DNA of 15,541 bases from an uncultured Eubacteriales bacterium (GCA_900546385.1 URCT01000062.1:1-15541); one strand, 5' to 3'; numbered from the stretch's first letter, positions 8,627-15,362 are shown. Numbers and translations: made by a program. The notes: a model not told the origin generated them from the letters alone.

Positions 8627-8659
8627 TGCTTTCGCCGGTTTATTTTTTCGGCGAAAGCA
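8627..8659 (-). terminator. Hairpin between deoR-type gene and iron alcohol dehydrogenase gene
   Basis: An 11-bp perfect stem (arms 8649-8659 and 8627-8637, A-rich loop of 11) lies 9 bases after the regulator stop. On the minus strand it is followed by a short CATTTTACC tail, a poor U-tract. It may be a weak or partial terminator, or an RNA-stabilising end. Bases 8538-8626 that follow contain no promoter I would assert. Confidence 0.55.
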
Positions 8660-8668
8660 ACGGTTTTT

Positions 8669-9427
8669 CTAAAAATACAATTCCACGTTATTGCCGGAAA
8701 GATAGCTCTTCCATTCGTCCGACGGCTCGGTATCGGTGACGACCGCATCGATATCCGCGATTTCCGCAAAGCGGACAAACGAGGTTTGATCGAATTTGGT
8801 GTTATCCACCGCCAAATAGACCTTCTTTGCCGAACGGATAAAGGCTTTTTTGATCTGTGCGTTGTAATCGCGCGTATCGGTAATGCCTTTGCGCATATCA
8901 AAGCCTTTGCAGGAAATGACGGCCAAATCGACGTTATACTCATCGATGACGCTTTCGGCCTGACGGCCGGCAAAGGACAGCCCGTTTCGGACGAACTCGC
9001 CGCCGGTGGAAATGATGCGCCAATCGTTTTTCTGCGGAATTTCCAATAAGATTTCAATCGAATTGGTGATTAACGTGATATTGCTCTTTTCGGCGATGCT
9101 TTTGACCGTGAAAAGTGCGGTCGTGCTGGAATCAAGCAAAATATAGTCGCCGTCCTTGATAAGGCTTCCGATAATATCGGCGATGTATTTTTTGCCCTCC
9201 ACGTTGGTTTGTTTGCGGACGGTAAACGGCAGATCGACATTTAAGCTGTCGTTTTTGACAGCACCGCCATAGGTCTTTTTGGCAAGGCCCTCTTTTTCGA
9301 GCTTATCCAAGTCGCGGCGGATGGTTTCCTCCGTGACATTGTAGAATTCCGCCAAATCGCCGACGATCACCTTACCCTCTAATGTCAGTTTGGTAAGAAT
9401 CTCGTTTCTTCTTTCAATAGGAAGCAT
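8669..9427 (-). CDS. DeoR-family transcriptional regulator of the BMC locus
   Basis: The 252-residue product has an N-terminal winged helix-turn-helix (about 1-57), with VTEETIRRDLDKLEKEGL (31-48) as the classical DeoR recognition region and YGGAV at 53-57. The C-terminal sugar-phosphate sensor domain (about 75-235) carries DSSTT (99-103), TNS (121-123), SCKGF (172-176) and an AVDNTKF motif (206-212). These residues form the phosphosugar pocket in the family. DeoR proteins usually repress sugar catabolic operons and release DNA upon binding a phosphorylated intermediate, which fits a locus led by a sugar-phosphate aldolase. GGAGG lies 4 bases before the ATG. Being inside the operon, it probably autoregulates; the inverted repeat at the main promoter is a candidate target. 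Confidence 0.93.
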   Translation of the reverse strand: MLPIERRNEILTKLTLEGKVIVGDLAEFYNVTEETIRRDLDKLEKEGLAKKTYGGAVKNDSLNVDLPFTVRKQTNVEGKKYIADIIGSLIKDGDYILLDSSTTALFTVKSIAEKSNITLITNSIEILLEIPQKNDWRIISTGGEFVRNGLSFAGRQAESVIDEYNVDLAVISCKGFDMRKGITDTRDYNAQIKKAFIRSAKKVYLAVDNTKFDQTSFVRFAEIADIDAVVTDTEPSDEWKSYLSGNNVELYF

Positions 9428-9454
9428 GATTCCTCCGTTTTATAAACGTATTTT

Positions 9455-10003
9455 TTAGAGAATGCTCTCCCAAAGGCGTTTGTCGGGATTCGGGATGACC
9501 GAGAAGTCTAAGAGCATTCCTTCGTCGCCGACCACGACCTTAGCGCGTTCAATGGCAGCCGTGACAGAAGCGACCGTGCCGGTAAGCAGCATATAGCTCT
9601 TGCCGCACATACCGCGGGCAATGCGCAGCTCGATGAGCTTTACTTCCGACGCTTTTGCCGCCGTATCGGCCGCAACAATGATGGACGGAGCCGAGAAGGT
9701 TTCGAGAATGCCAAGCGATTTGGCATCGCCGATCTCTCCGCCGCCGTAGATAGCCGAGAAGATATCCTCATGCGGATTGCCGAGGACAAAGCTGTCCGAG
9801 AGCTGTTCGGGGTATTTGACCTTAACGGCATCGATCGAAGCCTTGACGGCGCTGAGTTCGCCGGTCACAAGCACGATATACTTGCCGGGACAAACGGTGG
9901 AAGCCTGAATGACTTCGATTTCCGCTGTCTTAATCATGGTATCCGCGGCGGTCATACCGGCAGAAACCGTTTTATATTCAACCATTCCGATGGCTTTGCT
10001 CAT
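9455..10003 (-). CDS. pduT: BMC-T trimeric shell protein with iron-sulfur site, PduT-like
   Basis: This 182-residue protein has two fused BMC domains: about 1-88, starting AIGMVEYKT, and about 95-182, starting SLGILETFSAP and ending in the VIPNPD block. PduT of Salmonella has about the same length and binds a 4Fe-4S cluster at the trimer's central pore through Cys38. Here Cys38 stands at the same number, in the same TVCPGK context. The protein is therefore a flat pseudohexameric shell tile with a probable Fe-S cluster in the pore, able to pass electrons across the shell. The gene follows pduS by 16 bases, has GGAGG upstream, and its product should pair with the PduS-like protein. The family call is strong; cluster presence is by homology. 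Confidence 0.93.
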   Translation of the reverse strand: MSKAIGMVEYKTVSAGMTAADTMIKTAEIEVIQASTVCPGKYIVLVTGELSAVKASIDAVKVKYPEQLSDSFVLGNPHEDIFSAIYGGGEIGDAKSLGILETFSAPSIIVAADTAAKASEVKLIELRIARGMCGKSYMLLTGTVASVTAAIERAKVVVGDEGMLLDFSVIPNPDKRLWESIL

Positions 10004-10019
10004 TTTATATGTCCTCCCG

Positions 10020-11351
10020 TTACTTTGCTTCGATCAAAACGTACTTATCGGTCACTTCGGTGACAACGCCGTCAATGGAGGCGTGAACCGGCAGACTGAG
10101 TGCGTTTTCGGTCGGATTGCCGACCGTATCTCCCACGTTTACCGTGTCACCGGGCTTGACACAGGCGACTGCCGGTGCACCGATGCTCTGGGAGAGCTTG
10201 ATTTTGACTTTTCCGGTTTGGACGAGCGTTTCATCGAGCGGTGCGGGCAGGTCATACTTGGTAAGTCCCAAGCGTGCCGTCAGGCGATCCACCGGAACAA
10301 GGCGGAATTTGCGGGTCGGTGTAACTTCCTTCATTTCCACATCCGCCGGGATTTTGATGCCGTTTTTACGAAGCATTCCCTTGGTCGCCACAATCATGGT
10401 ACGCGGATTGAGTCCTTGTCCGCAGGAATACATTTCGCAAAGGCCGCACGCCGAGCAGAACATGGTGTTCAAATAGGGTGTTGTGTCCTTGACCACGCCG
10501 CTGGTGGAAGCCTGCATAAACCGCTGCGGATCAATCGGATGACCGAGCAAATGCCGTGAGCAAAGGTCGGTACACATCCGGCAGTTGCAGCAAACGGACA
10601 TGGCGCGCTTCATATCGATGGAGAGCGGCGTCAAACGTTTTTGAACGATATACTGATGCTTCGGCATGACCAAAATCGCATTGGAGGTCTTGGTCACAAC
10701 GTCGCTTCTCTGCGTGATATTACCGGTCATCGGGCCGCCGGCAATGAGAACCGGATCTTCGACGGTCGCGCCGCCGGCAAGGTCGATCAATTCACCGTAC
10801 GTGATACCGAGCGGTGCTTTGAAGGTTGCCGGATGCTTTACTTCGCCGCAGATGGTGATGTATTTGTAGGTAACCGGTGCGTTTTCTTTGAGGGCGCGCG
10901 CCACGTTGAACGCGGTCTCGACGTTGAAAACGGTAACGCCGACGCTGATCGGAATCTTTCCGGGCGGCACGACGCGGCCGGTCGTTTCATAGATGGTAAC
11001 GACTTCGTCGCCCGACGGATAGATTTCCGGAAGAAGGCCGATTTCGGTGTTCGGATACTGCGGAAGCAGCTTGTTCACCGCCGCGACGGCTTCTTTATAA
11101 TGCGGTTTTACGGCGATGATGACGCGCGTCGCCTCCACGGCTTCGGCTATGGTTTTGAGAGCGTCCAAAATCGCTTCGGCGTGGAATTCGAGAACCTGCC
11201 TGTGAAGCTTTAAGAGCGGTTCGCATTCCGCGCAGTTAAGGATAATGGTATCCGCCGCCTTGTTGAGCTTGGCATAGGAAGGAAATCCTGCGCCGCCCGC
11301 GCCTGCAACGCCGGCGTTTTTCATAACAAGTGACAGGGCGTTAAAATCCAT
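10020..11351 (-). CDS. pduS: PduS-like RnfC-family flavin and iron-sulfur protein
   Basis: The protein has 443 residues, close to Salmonella PduS. It begins with the glycine-rich GVAGAGGAGFPSYAKL (14-29) and a CAEC motif (40-43), typical of the RnfC/NuoF-like fold that binds NADH and FMN. Two 4Fe-4S motifs follow: Cys254-x2-Cys257-x2-Cys260-x3-Cys264, and Cys299-x2-Cys302-x2-Cys305-x4-Cys310. The last 60 residues are a barrel/SLBB-like end (GDTVNVGDTVG and a PVHASIDGVV block). PduS proteins couple NADH oxidation to electron transfer, in the B12 system toward cobalamin reductase, and interact with PduT. No cobalamin enzyme is in this window, so here it more likely drains or supplies electrons for the internal dehydrogenase. 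A 98-base structured leader precedes the gene. Confidence 0.93.
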   Translation of the reverse strand: MDFNALSLVMKNAGVAGAGGAGFPSYAKLNKAADTIILNCAECEPLLKLHRQVLEFHAEAILDALKTIAEAVEATRVIIAVKPHYKEAVAAVNKLLPQYPNTEIGLLPEIYPSGDEVVTIYETTGRVVPPGKIPISVGVTVFNVETAFNVARALKENAPVTYKYITICGEVKHPATFKAPLGITYGELIDLAGGATVEDPVLIAGGPMTGNITQRSDVVTKTSNAILVMPKHQYIVQKRLTPLSIDMKRAMSVCCNCRMCTDLCSRHLLGHPIDPQRFMQASTSGVVKDTTPYLNTMFCSACGLCEMYSCGQGLNPRTMIVATKGMLRKNGIKIPADVEMKEVTPTRKFRLVPVDRLTARLGLTKYDLPAPLDETLVQTGKVKIKLSQSIGAPAVACVKPGDTVNVGDTVGNPTENALSLPVHASIDGVVTEVTDKYVLIEAK

Positions 11352-11394
11352 GAAGTATCATTCCTTTTTTGAGACTTGCGGGTAAAAGTTGTGC

Positions 11395-11439
11395 GCATAT
11401 TGCGCTATGATAAAGAGGACAAAAGTCCTGCGAATATGC
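11395..11439 (-). other. Structured RNA leader upstream of the pduS-like gene
   Basis: Within the 98-base gap 11352-11449, an outer 10-bp stem with one bulged base (11395-11405 with 11430-11439) encloses a 5-bp hairpin with an AAAA/TTTT loop (11416-11420 with 11425-11429) and a 10-base asymmetric internal loop. No T-run follows on the minus strand, so it is not a standard terminator. It may set mRNA processing or translation of the downstream gene. Confidence 0.4.
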
Positions 11440-11449
11440 AATGTTAAGT

Positions 11450-11725
11450 TTATTTATCAAGCTCCTCGGGGCAATCGATAATACCGACAATTGCCGCGTC
11501 AACCGGAGCGTTTTTCAAATCGCAGCCGACACGTGCCGCGCTGCCTGTCGCAACAAGCACCGTCTCGCCGATACCGGCACCGACGTTATCGATTGCGATA
11601 AACCGGGAAGAACCCATATTGCCCTTTAAGCTTTCGTGCGGCTCGACAATTAAGAGCTTCTGTCCGATCAAATTTTCGTTTTTGCGTGTGGAAACAACGT
11701 GTCCCACCACTTTGCCAATAATCAT
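11450..11725 (-). CDS. BMC-P pentameric vertex protein (EutN/CcmL type)
   Basis: This 91-residue protein begins MIIGKVVGHVVSTRKN and continues with GQKLLIVEP (21-29). It has a conserved centre, AIDNVGAGIGETVLVATGSAAR (44-65), and a closing DAAIVGIID (76-84), the whole pattern of the EutN/CcmL family (usual length 85-100). These proteins form pentamers that cap the twelve vertices of the icosahedral shell. Only one such gene is present, so it should supply all vertices. It is preceded by a 224-base intergenic stretch with several hairpins and has AAAGG 12 bases before ATG 11725, a somewhat long spacing. Vertex proteins are needed in tiny amounts relative to hexamers, which fits a weakened translation start and upstream RNA structure. 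Confidence 0.95.
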   Translation of the reverse strand: MIIGKVVGHVVSTRKNENLIGQKLLIVEPHESLKGNMGSSRFIAIDNVGAGIGETVLVATGSAARVGCDLKNAPVDAAIVGIIDCPEELDK

Positions 11726-11949
11726 GCTATTTTCATGCCTTTCTCTGCCGCGGTCAAAACGACCGCCTTTTGGGTGACACGCAGTTTTTTGAGAATTGCG
11801 GTGTTTTGAGCAAAAAAACGGTTATACGGCTATTCTGTTCATACAAAAAGAAACTGTTTTCATTTTTTCAAACAGTTTTAAGCGTCCGCGTTTTCCTGCC
11901 GCGGTCAAAGCCGCGGCAAAGAAAACGAAGTTTTTCCGTAAAAACGGAC
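11726..11949 (-). promoter_or_regulatory. 224-base intergenic region with several hairpins between BMC-H2 and the vertex gene
   Basis: No coding region is supported here. Reading the minus strand, the structures in order are: GTTTTT/AAAAAC (11930-11945); a GC-rich 8-bp stem with a 6-base loop (11897-11904 with 11911-11918); an AT stem of 9 bp (11851-11859 with 11870-11878) followed by a CTTTTT run, terminator-like; and a 6-bp GCGGTC stem (11750-11755 with 11761-11766) just before the vertex gene. A 14-bp sequence, CTGCCGCGGTCAAA, is repeated directly at 11745-11758 and 11896-11909. A role in lowering expression of the genes beyond the hexamer genes is inferred. Confidence 0.5.
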
Positions 11950-12360
11950 TTATTTGAGGACGGGAAGAATCTTTTCCACGTCGTCGTGCGGTCTCGGAAT
12001 CACGTGCGTTGCGATGATTTCGCCGAGACGCTGCGCAGCGGCCGTACCGCTTTCAACGGCACTCTTGACAGCTCCGACATCGCCTCTGACCATGACGGAC
12101 ACAAGTCCGCTGCCGATCTTTTCGGTTCCGACGAGCTGGACATTCGCTGCTTTGAGCATTGCATCGGCTGCTTCGATAGCAGCGACCAAGCCTCTTGTTT
12201 CGATCATACCTAATGCCTGTTGCGTCATAGTAATTTTCTCCTTGCTCTGCTTTGTTTCGGTTTTTTCCGTTGCAGATTCTGCGGCAGACGCGCTGACCTC
12301 GACCGCAGGGTTTGCGATCACCGTCGATGCGGTTTTCTTCGCATTTTTTCTTTCTGCCAT
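11950..12360 (-). CDS. BMC-H shell protein 2 with 44-residue N-terminal extension and internal start
   Basis: The full frame encodes 136 residues. Residues 45-136 are a canonical BMC-H domain (TQQALGMIETRG start, pore motif KIGSGLV, ending VIPRPHDDVEKILP), matching shell protein 1 in 78 of 91 aligned positions. Residues 1-44 are an added segment rich in Lys, Ala, Thr, Ser and Glu, probably disordered. ATG 12360 has GAGGG with 8 bases spacing. ATG 12228, at the family's normal start, has a better AAGGAG with 9 bases spacing, which is encoded inside the extension. Both isoforms may be made, as with PduB and PduB' in the Pdu system. BMC-H hexamers form the shell facets, and the GSG pore should pass small polar metabolites. 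The start choice is the only real doubt. Confidence 0.9.
   Translation of the reverse strand: MAERKNAKKTASTVIANPAVEVSASAAESATEKTETKQSKEKITMTQQALGMIETRGLVAAIEAADAMLKAANVQLVGTEKIGSGLVSVMVRGDVGAVKSAVESGTAAAQRLGEIIATHVIPRPHDDVEKILPVLK
12219..12245 (-). promoter_or_regulatory. Internal ribosome binding site and second start of BMC-H2
   Basis: An AAGGAG sequence read on the minus strand lies 9 bases upstream of an in-frame ATG (12226-12228) within the BMC-H2 gene. That ATG corresponds exactly to the usual N-terminus of BMC-H proteins, so a short 92-residue isoform is likely to be translated. Confidence 0.65.
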
Positions 12361-12384
12361 AGGTGTTCCCTCAAATTCCGACTG

Positions 12385-12412
12385 TTCCGAAGTATTGCTT
12401 AAAGCTTCGGAA
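12385..12412 (-). other. Hairpin spanning the stop codon of BMC-H1
   Basis: An 8-bp perfect inverted repeat TTCCGAAG/CTTCGGAA (12385-12392 with 12405-12412, loop 12) covers the end of the BMC-H1 gene and the gap to BMC-H2. No T-run follows. It could stabilise or process the transcript so that the first hexamer gene is expressed most. This role is inferred. Confidence 0.4.
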
Positions 12413-12674
12413 GAATCTTTTCAACGTCGGTGTGAGGTCTCGGAATGACATGGGTTGCGATGATTTCGCCGAGCTTGGAAGCTGCTGCCGTACCGCTTTC
12501 AACGGCCGCCTTGACGGCTCCGACATCGCCTCTGACCATGACGGATACGAGTCCGCTACCGATCTTTTCGGTACCGATAAGGGTAACTTCTGCTGCTTTT
12601 ACCATTGCATCTGCTGCTTCGATTGCTGCGGTAAGACCTCTGGTTTCGATCATACCTAATGCTTCCATAGACAT
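12399..12674 (-). CDS. BMC-H hexameric shell protein 1, PduA/PduJ-like
   Basis: The 91-residue product is a canonical single-domain BMC-H protein: EALGMIETRGLTAAIEAADA at 4-23, pore loop KIGSGLVSV (37-45), GDVGAVKAAVESG (49-61) and HVIPRPHTDVEKILP (75-89). Hexamers tile the facets of the shell, and the GSG pore motif matches that of PduA, which passes small polar substrates. It has the strongest ribosome binding site of the locus (AAGGAGG, 7 bases before ATG 12674), fitting a major shell component. It follows the zinc dehydrogenase by 40 bases and precedes its close paralogue, BMC-H2, from which it differs at 13 of 91 positions, so the pair arose by tandem duplication. Confidence 0.97.
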   Translation of the reverse strand: MSMEALGMIETRGLTAAIEAADAMVKAAEVTLIGTEKIGSGLVSVMVRGDVGAVKAAVESGTAAASKLGEIIATHVIPRPHTDVEKILPKL

Positions 12675-12714
12675 TGTTTTGTCCTCCTTAAAAAGGTTAT
12701 ATAAATTTTATTTT

Positions 12715-13926
12715 TTACTTGTTGACGATGGCGATCTTAAGACCGGTCATCTTGAGGTTGGTTTCAAGTGCTTCGTTGATCTGCTCAAGCGGGAACTTAT
12801 GGGTGATCAGCTTTTCAAGCGGAATGCCGATAGCCTTTGCACGCTTTAAGAAATCAAAGGTGGTAGCGTAATCGCGGAGCGTGTACACCCAAGAACCGAC
12901 CGTGGTGATTTCCTTCGAGCAGATATCAAAGTGTGGATTGATGGTGGCATCGCCGCCATTGATGAAGAAGCCGAGCTCGCAAAGTCCGCCGCCGTTGCGG
13001 ATGAACTTGTAGATGTTCGAATGTGCCACAGGCGAACCGGTGCACTGGAACGCAAAGTCGGCAAGATGGCCGCCGAGCGCGTCCTTGACGGCATCGGCAA
13101 GAGCTTCAATGCCCTTGTAGTTCTTGAAGTTGACGGACTTATCCGCGCCCATTTCTTTGGCTACGGCAAGTCTCTTTTCTTCGCCGTCCACAGCAACGAT
13201 GTTTTCGATGCCCATGGTGCGAAGCACGGCGATGCAGATAAGGCCGATCGGACCGCAGCCCTGCACGACAACGCGCGAATTGAAGCGCAGAATGCCGGTG
13301 GTCTTAGCGCGTTCGACTGCGTGGATAAGCACCGCGCACGGTTCGATAAGGATTCTCGAATCGAGGTCGAGGTCGCTGACATTGAAAATGGTCGAACCGC
13401 CCTTGACGATGAGATAATCGGCGAACCAACCCTGGAAGTGGTTGTCGTCCTTGTCGGGAAGTAAGCCGTAAACATCCGCGCCGCCCACGTTCTGCTTATT
13501 GAGGTCGAACATGGTGATATCGGGATTATCCTTGAAGATCATGCAGGTAACGACTTTATCGCCGACCGCAAGGTCTTTTCCGGCACTGTCCTTCTTGACA
13601 TTTTTGCCCATCTTGACGATCTCACCGGTGCCCTCATGGCCGAGAACAACCGGAATCAAGCCAAACGGATCGCGCTTGAATTCATGCGCATCGGTACCGC
13701 AGACGCCGCAGCCTTCCACTTTAACGAGAACATCGTCGTCGCCGATTTCCGGCAGCGGATATTCCTTGATGTCAAAATGTTCGGTTTTGGTGAGCATGGC
13801 AACGCGAGCCGTTTTCGGAATGCTTCCCGAAAAAGAGCTCTGAGCCGGTGCGGAAACCGGAGCTTCTTTCATGCCTGCAATGACCTGTTTGACGATGGCT
13901 TCTATATCATTCGTATTCATTGCCAT
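12715..13926 (-). CDS. Zinc-dependent alcohol dehydrogenase (MDR family) with N-terminal encapsulation helix
   Basis: The product has 403 residues. Residues about 5-22 (NDIEAIVKQVIAGMKEA) form an amphipathic helix followed by a Pro/Ala/Ser linker (to about 38), the layout of a BMC encapsulation peptide. The enzyme then starts at about 39. It has GCGVCGTD with Cys76, GHEGTGEIV with His97 and Glu98, and IEPCAV (194-199), typical catalytic-zinc regions. A GCGPIG nucleotide motif (223-228) is followed by Asp247, favouring NAD(H). The four-cysteine lobe of the structural zinc is missing; region 128-163 holds one Cys only. MDR enzymes interconvert alcohols and aldehydes or ketones. Here it is the best candidate to reduce the aldehyde released by the co-encapsulated aldolase. 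The exact substrate is not decided. ATG 13926 and ATG 13920 are both possible. Confidence 0.92.
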   Translation of the reverse strand: MAMNTNDIEAIVKQVIAGMKEAPVSAPAQSSFSGSIPKTARVAMLTKTEHFDIKEYPLPEIGDDDVLVKVEGCGVCGTDAHEFKRDPFGLIPVVLGHEGTGEIVKMGKNVKKDSAGKDLAVGDKVVTCMIFKDNPDITMFDLNKQNVGGADVYGLLPDKDDNHFQGWFADYLIVKGGSTIFNVSDLDLDSRILIEPCAVLIHAVERAKTTGILRFNSRVVVQGCGPIGLICIAVLRTMGIENIVAVDGEEKRLAVAKEMGADKSVNFKNYKGIEALADAVKDALGGHLADFAFQCTGSPVAHSNIYKFIRNGGGLCELGFFINGGDATINPHFDICSKEITTVGSWVYTLRDYATTFDFLKRAKAIGIPLEKLITHKFPLEQINEALETNLKMTGLKIAIVNK

Positions 13927-13972
13927 TGTTGTAAAATCTCCGTTTCATATGTAATGCTGTTTGCTGCCGTGA

Positions 13973-14479
13973 TTAGCGCAGCTTGGTTTCGAAATACGTT
14001 TTTCCGTATTCGCCGAGCGCGGTGTCCTCTTCGGCCGTTCCTCCGCTCACGCCGAGGCCACCCAAGATTTTTCCGTCTCCCAAAAGCGGTTCACCGCCGC
14101 CGAAGATGACGATCTTGCCGCCGTTGGTGAACTGGATTCCGTACAGCGAACCGCCGGGAGCTGCAAGAACGGCAAGCTCTTTGGTCGGCATTTTAAGCGC
14201 TGTTACGGTATAAGCCTTATTCACGGCAATATCATAGCTTGCGTGGAACGCGTCGTCCATACATTCGACAAGAACGGTGTTTCCGCCCTCATCGGCAACC
14301 GCCACGACCGCTTTAACGCCCATTTCCGCGGCTTTATGTTCCACGGCGGCGGCAAGCTCTTTGGCGGCCGCAAGCGTCATACGGGAAAGCGGTGTATGTC
14401 GTTTCGGCGTATTTACCGCCGTTTCCGAAAGAACTTTCTCGACCACGCTGTCCACTAATTTGTTGATATCGTGTCCCAT
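13973..14479 (-). CDS. GlcG/HbpS-family (PduO C-terminal-like) protein with encapsulation helix
   Basis: This 168-residue protein has an N-terminal amphipathic helix (DINKLVDSVVEKVLSE, 4-19) and a short linker, then a GlcG/HbpS domain (about 30-165). Family signs are VAVADEGGN (59-67), the AYTVTALKM helix (89-97) and the glycine-rich run around 127-150 (GGGEPLL, GGLGVSGGTAEED). Members bind heme or related cofactors, and the domain is fused to the C-terminus of PduO, a Pdu-compartment protein. The helix suggests that this one is carried into the shell. It starts 5 bases after the aldolase stop with no strong ribosome binding site, so it is probably translated by coupling. Its biochemical role in microcompartments is not settled; a redox or cofactor-handling task beside PduS/PduT is possible. 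Confidence 0.9.
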   Translation of the reverse strand: MGHDINKLVDSVVEKVLSETAVNTPKRHTPLSRMTLAAAKELAAAVEHKAAEMGVKAVVAVADEGGNTVLVECMDDAFHASYDIAVNKAYTVTALKMPTKELAVLAAPGGSLYGIQFTNGGKIVIFGGGEPLLGDGKILGGLGVSGGTAEEDTALGEYGKTYFETKLR

Positions 14480-14484
14480 AGGAC

Positions 14485-15294
14485 TTAGCTCAAGGATGCG
14501 AGAACTTTCTTGGTGATTTCAGCGATGAGAGCTGCATCGTTTGCTGCGGTCGAGGAAACCGTGCCGCAGGAGCAATTGCCGCCGCAGGAGTGGCAGCTGG
14601 GCTTGCCGGCCTTGGCGTTCGGGCAGAGGTCAGCCGGGTGCTTGCCCTTCATGCCGAACTTACGGCGAATCTCATAAAGTCTCTGAACCTGTTCTTCGGA
14701 GAGAGGCTTCGGGCCGCCGAGCATCTTTGCCTGATACAGCAGCTGTGCATAGAATTCAACGGATTCCATCTTGTGATAAGCATTGAGAAGCGAATCCGAG
14801 AAAGCAAGTGCGCCGTGATTTTCAAGAAGAACGGCATCATAATACGGAAGATACTTGGAAACGGCGTCCGGAATTTCTTCGGTGGACGGCGTGCCGTATT
14901 CGGCAATCGGCACACAGCCGAGAGCGATAACAGCTTCCGGCATGATCGGCTCGGTAAGCGGAATACCGGCAATGGCAAAGCTGGTGGCGTATACCGGATG
15001 AGCGTGAACAACGCTGTTTACGTCCGGTCTTTCCTTATAGACGCGCATATGCATTTTGATTTCGGAAGACGGCTTAAAGCCTTCGTATGCCTGAAGCACA
15101 TTGCCCTTTGCATCGACCTTGCAGATGTATTCGGGCGTCATAAAGCCCTTGCTGACGCCGGTCGGCGTGCAGAGGAATTCGTTGTCGTTTAACTTGACGG
15201 AGATGTTACCGTCGTTGGAAGCGACCATGCCTCTGTTGTAGATGCGTTTGCCGATTTCACAGATTTGTTTTTTGATTTCGTACTCTGTTGCCAT
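14485..15294 (-). CDS. Class II (zinc) sugar-phosphate aldolase with Cys-rich linker and C-terminal encapsulation helix
   Basis: This 269-residue protein resembles fuculose-1-phosphate aldolase. The FucA metal and catalytic residues are conserved: Glu78 and His97, His99 and His160, with the same spacings as FucA Glu73, His92, His94 and His155. Other marks are ASNDGNIS (25-32) and TPTGVSKG (43-50). Family enzymes cleave ketose-1-phosphates to DHAP and a short aldehyde. After the catalytic domain (about 1-215) comes a cysteine-rich linker with Cys224, 234, 237, 241 and 243, then an amphipathic tail (NDAALIAEITKKVLASLS, 252-269) of encapsulation type. The start is ATG 15294 with AAAGGAG 8 bases before it. 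The longer frame to 15366 would start only about 5 bases after the predicted transcription start. The sugar substrate is undecided. Confidence 0.93.
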   Translation of the reverse strand: MATEYEIKKQICEIGKRIYNRGMVASNDGNISVKLNDNEFLCTPTGVSKGFMTPEYICKVDAKGNVLQAYEGFKPSSEIKMHMRVYKERPDVNSVVHAHPVYATSFAIAGIPLTEPIMPEAVIALGCVPIAEYGTPSTEEIPDAVSKYLPYYDAVLLENHGALAFSDSLLNAYHKMESVEFYAQLLYQAKMLGGPKPLSEEQVQRLYEIRRKFGMKGKHPADLCPNAKAGKPSCHSCGGNCSCGTVSSTAANDAALIAEITKKVLASLS

Positions 15295-15362
15295 TTCGGT
15301 TACTCCTTTGGTTTGAAGATTTGTTGTTTTTTCATCCGATTTGATTGAATGATAGGAATCTT

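Noticed and set aside
11745..11909. 14-bp direct repeat as the trace of a mobile element
   Set aside because: No transposase, terminal inverted repeats or target duplication pattern; both copies form parts of local hairpins instead.
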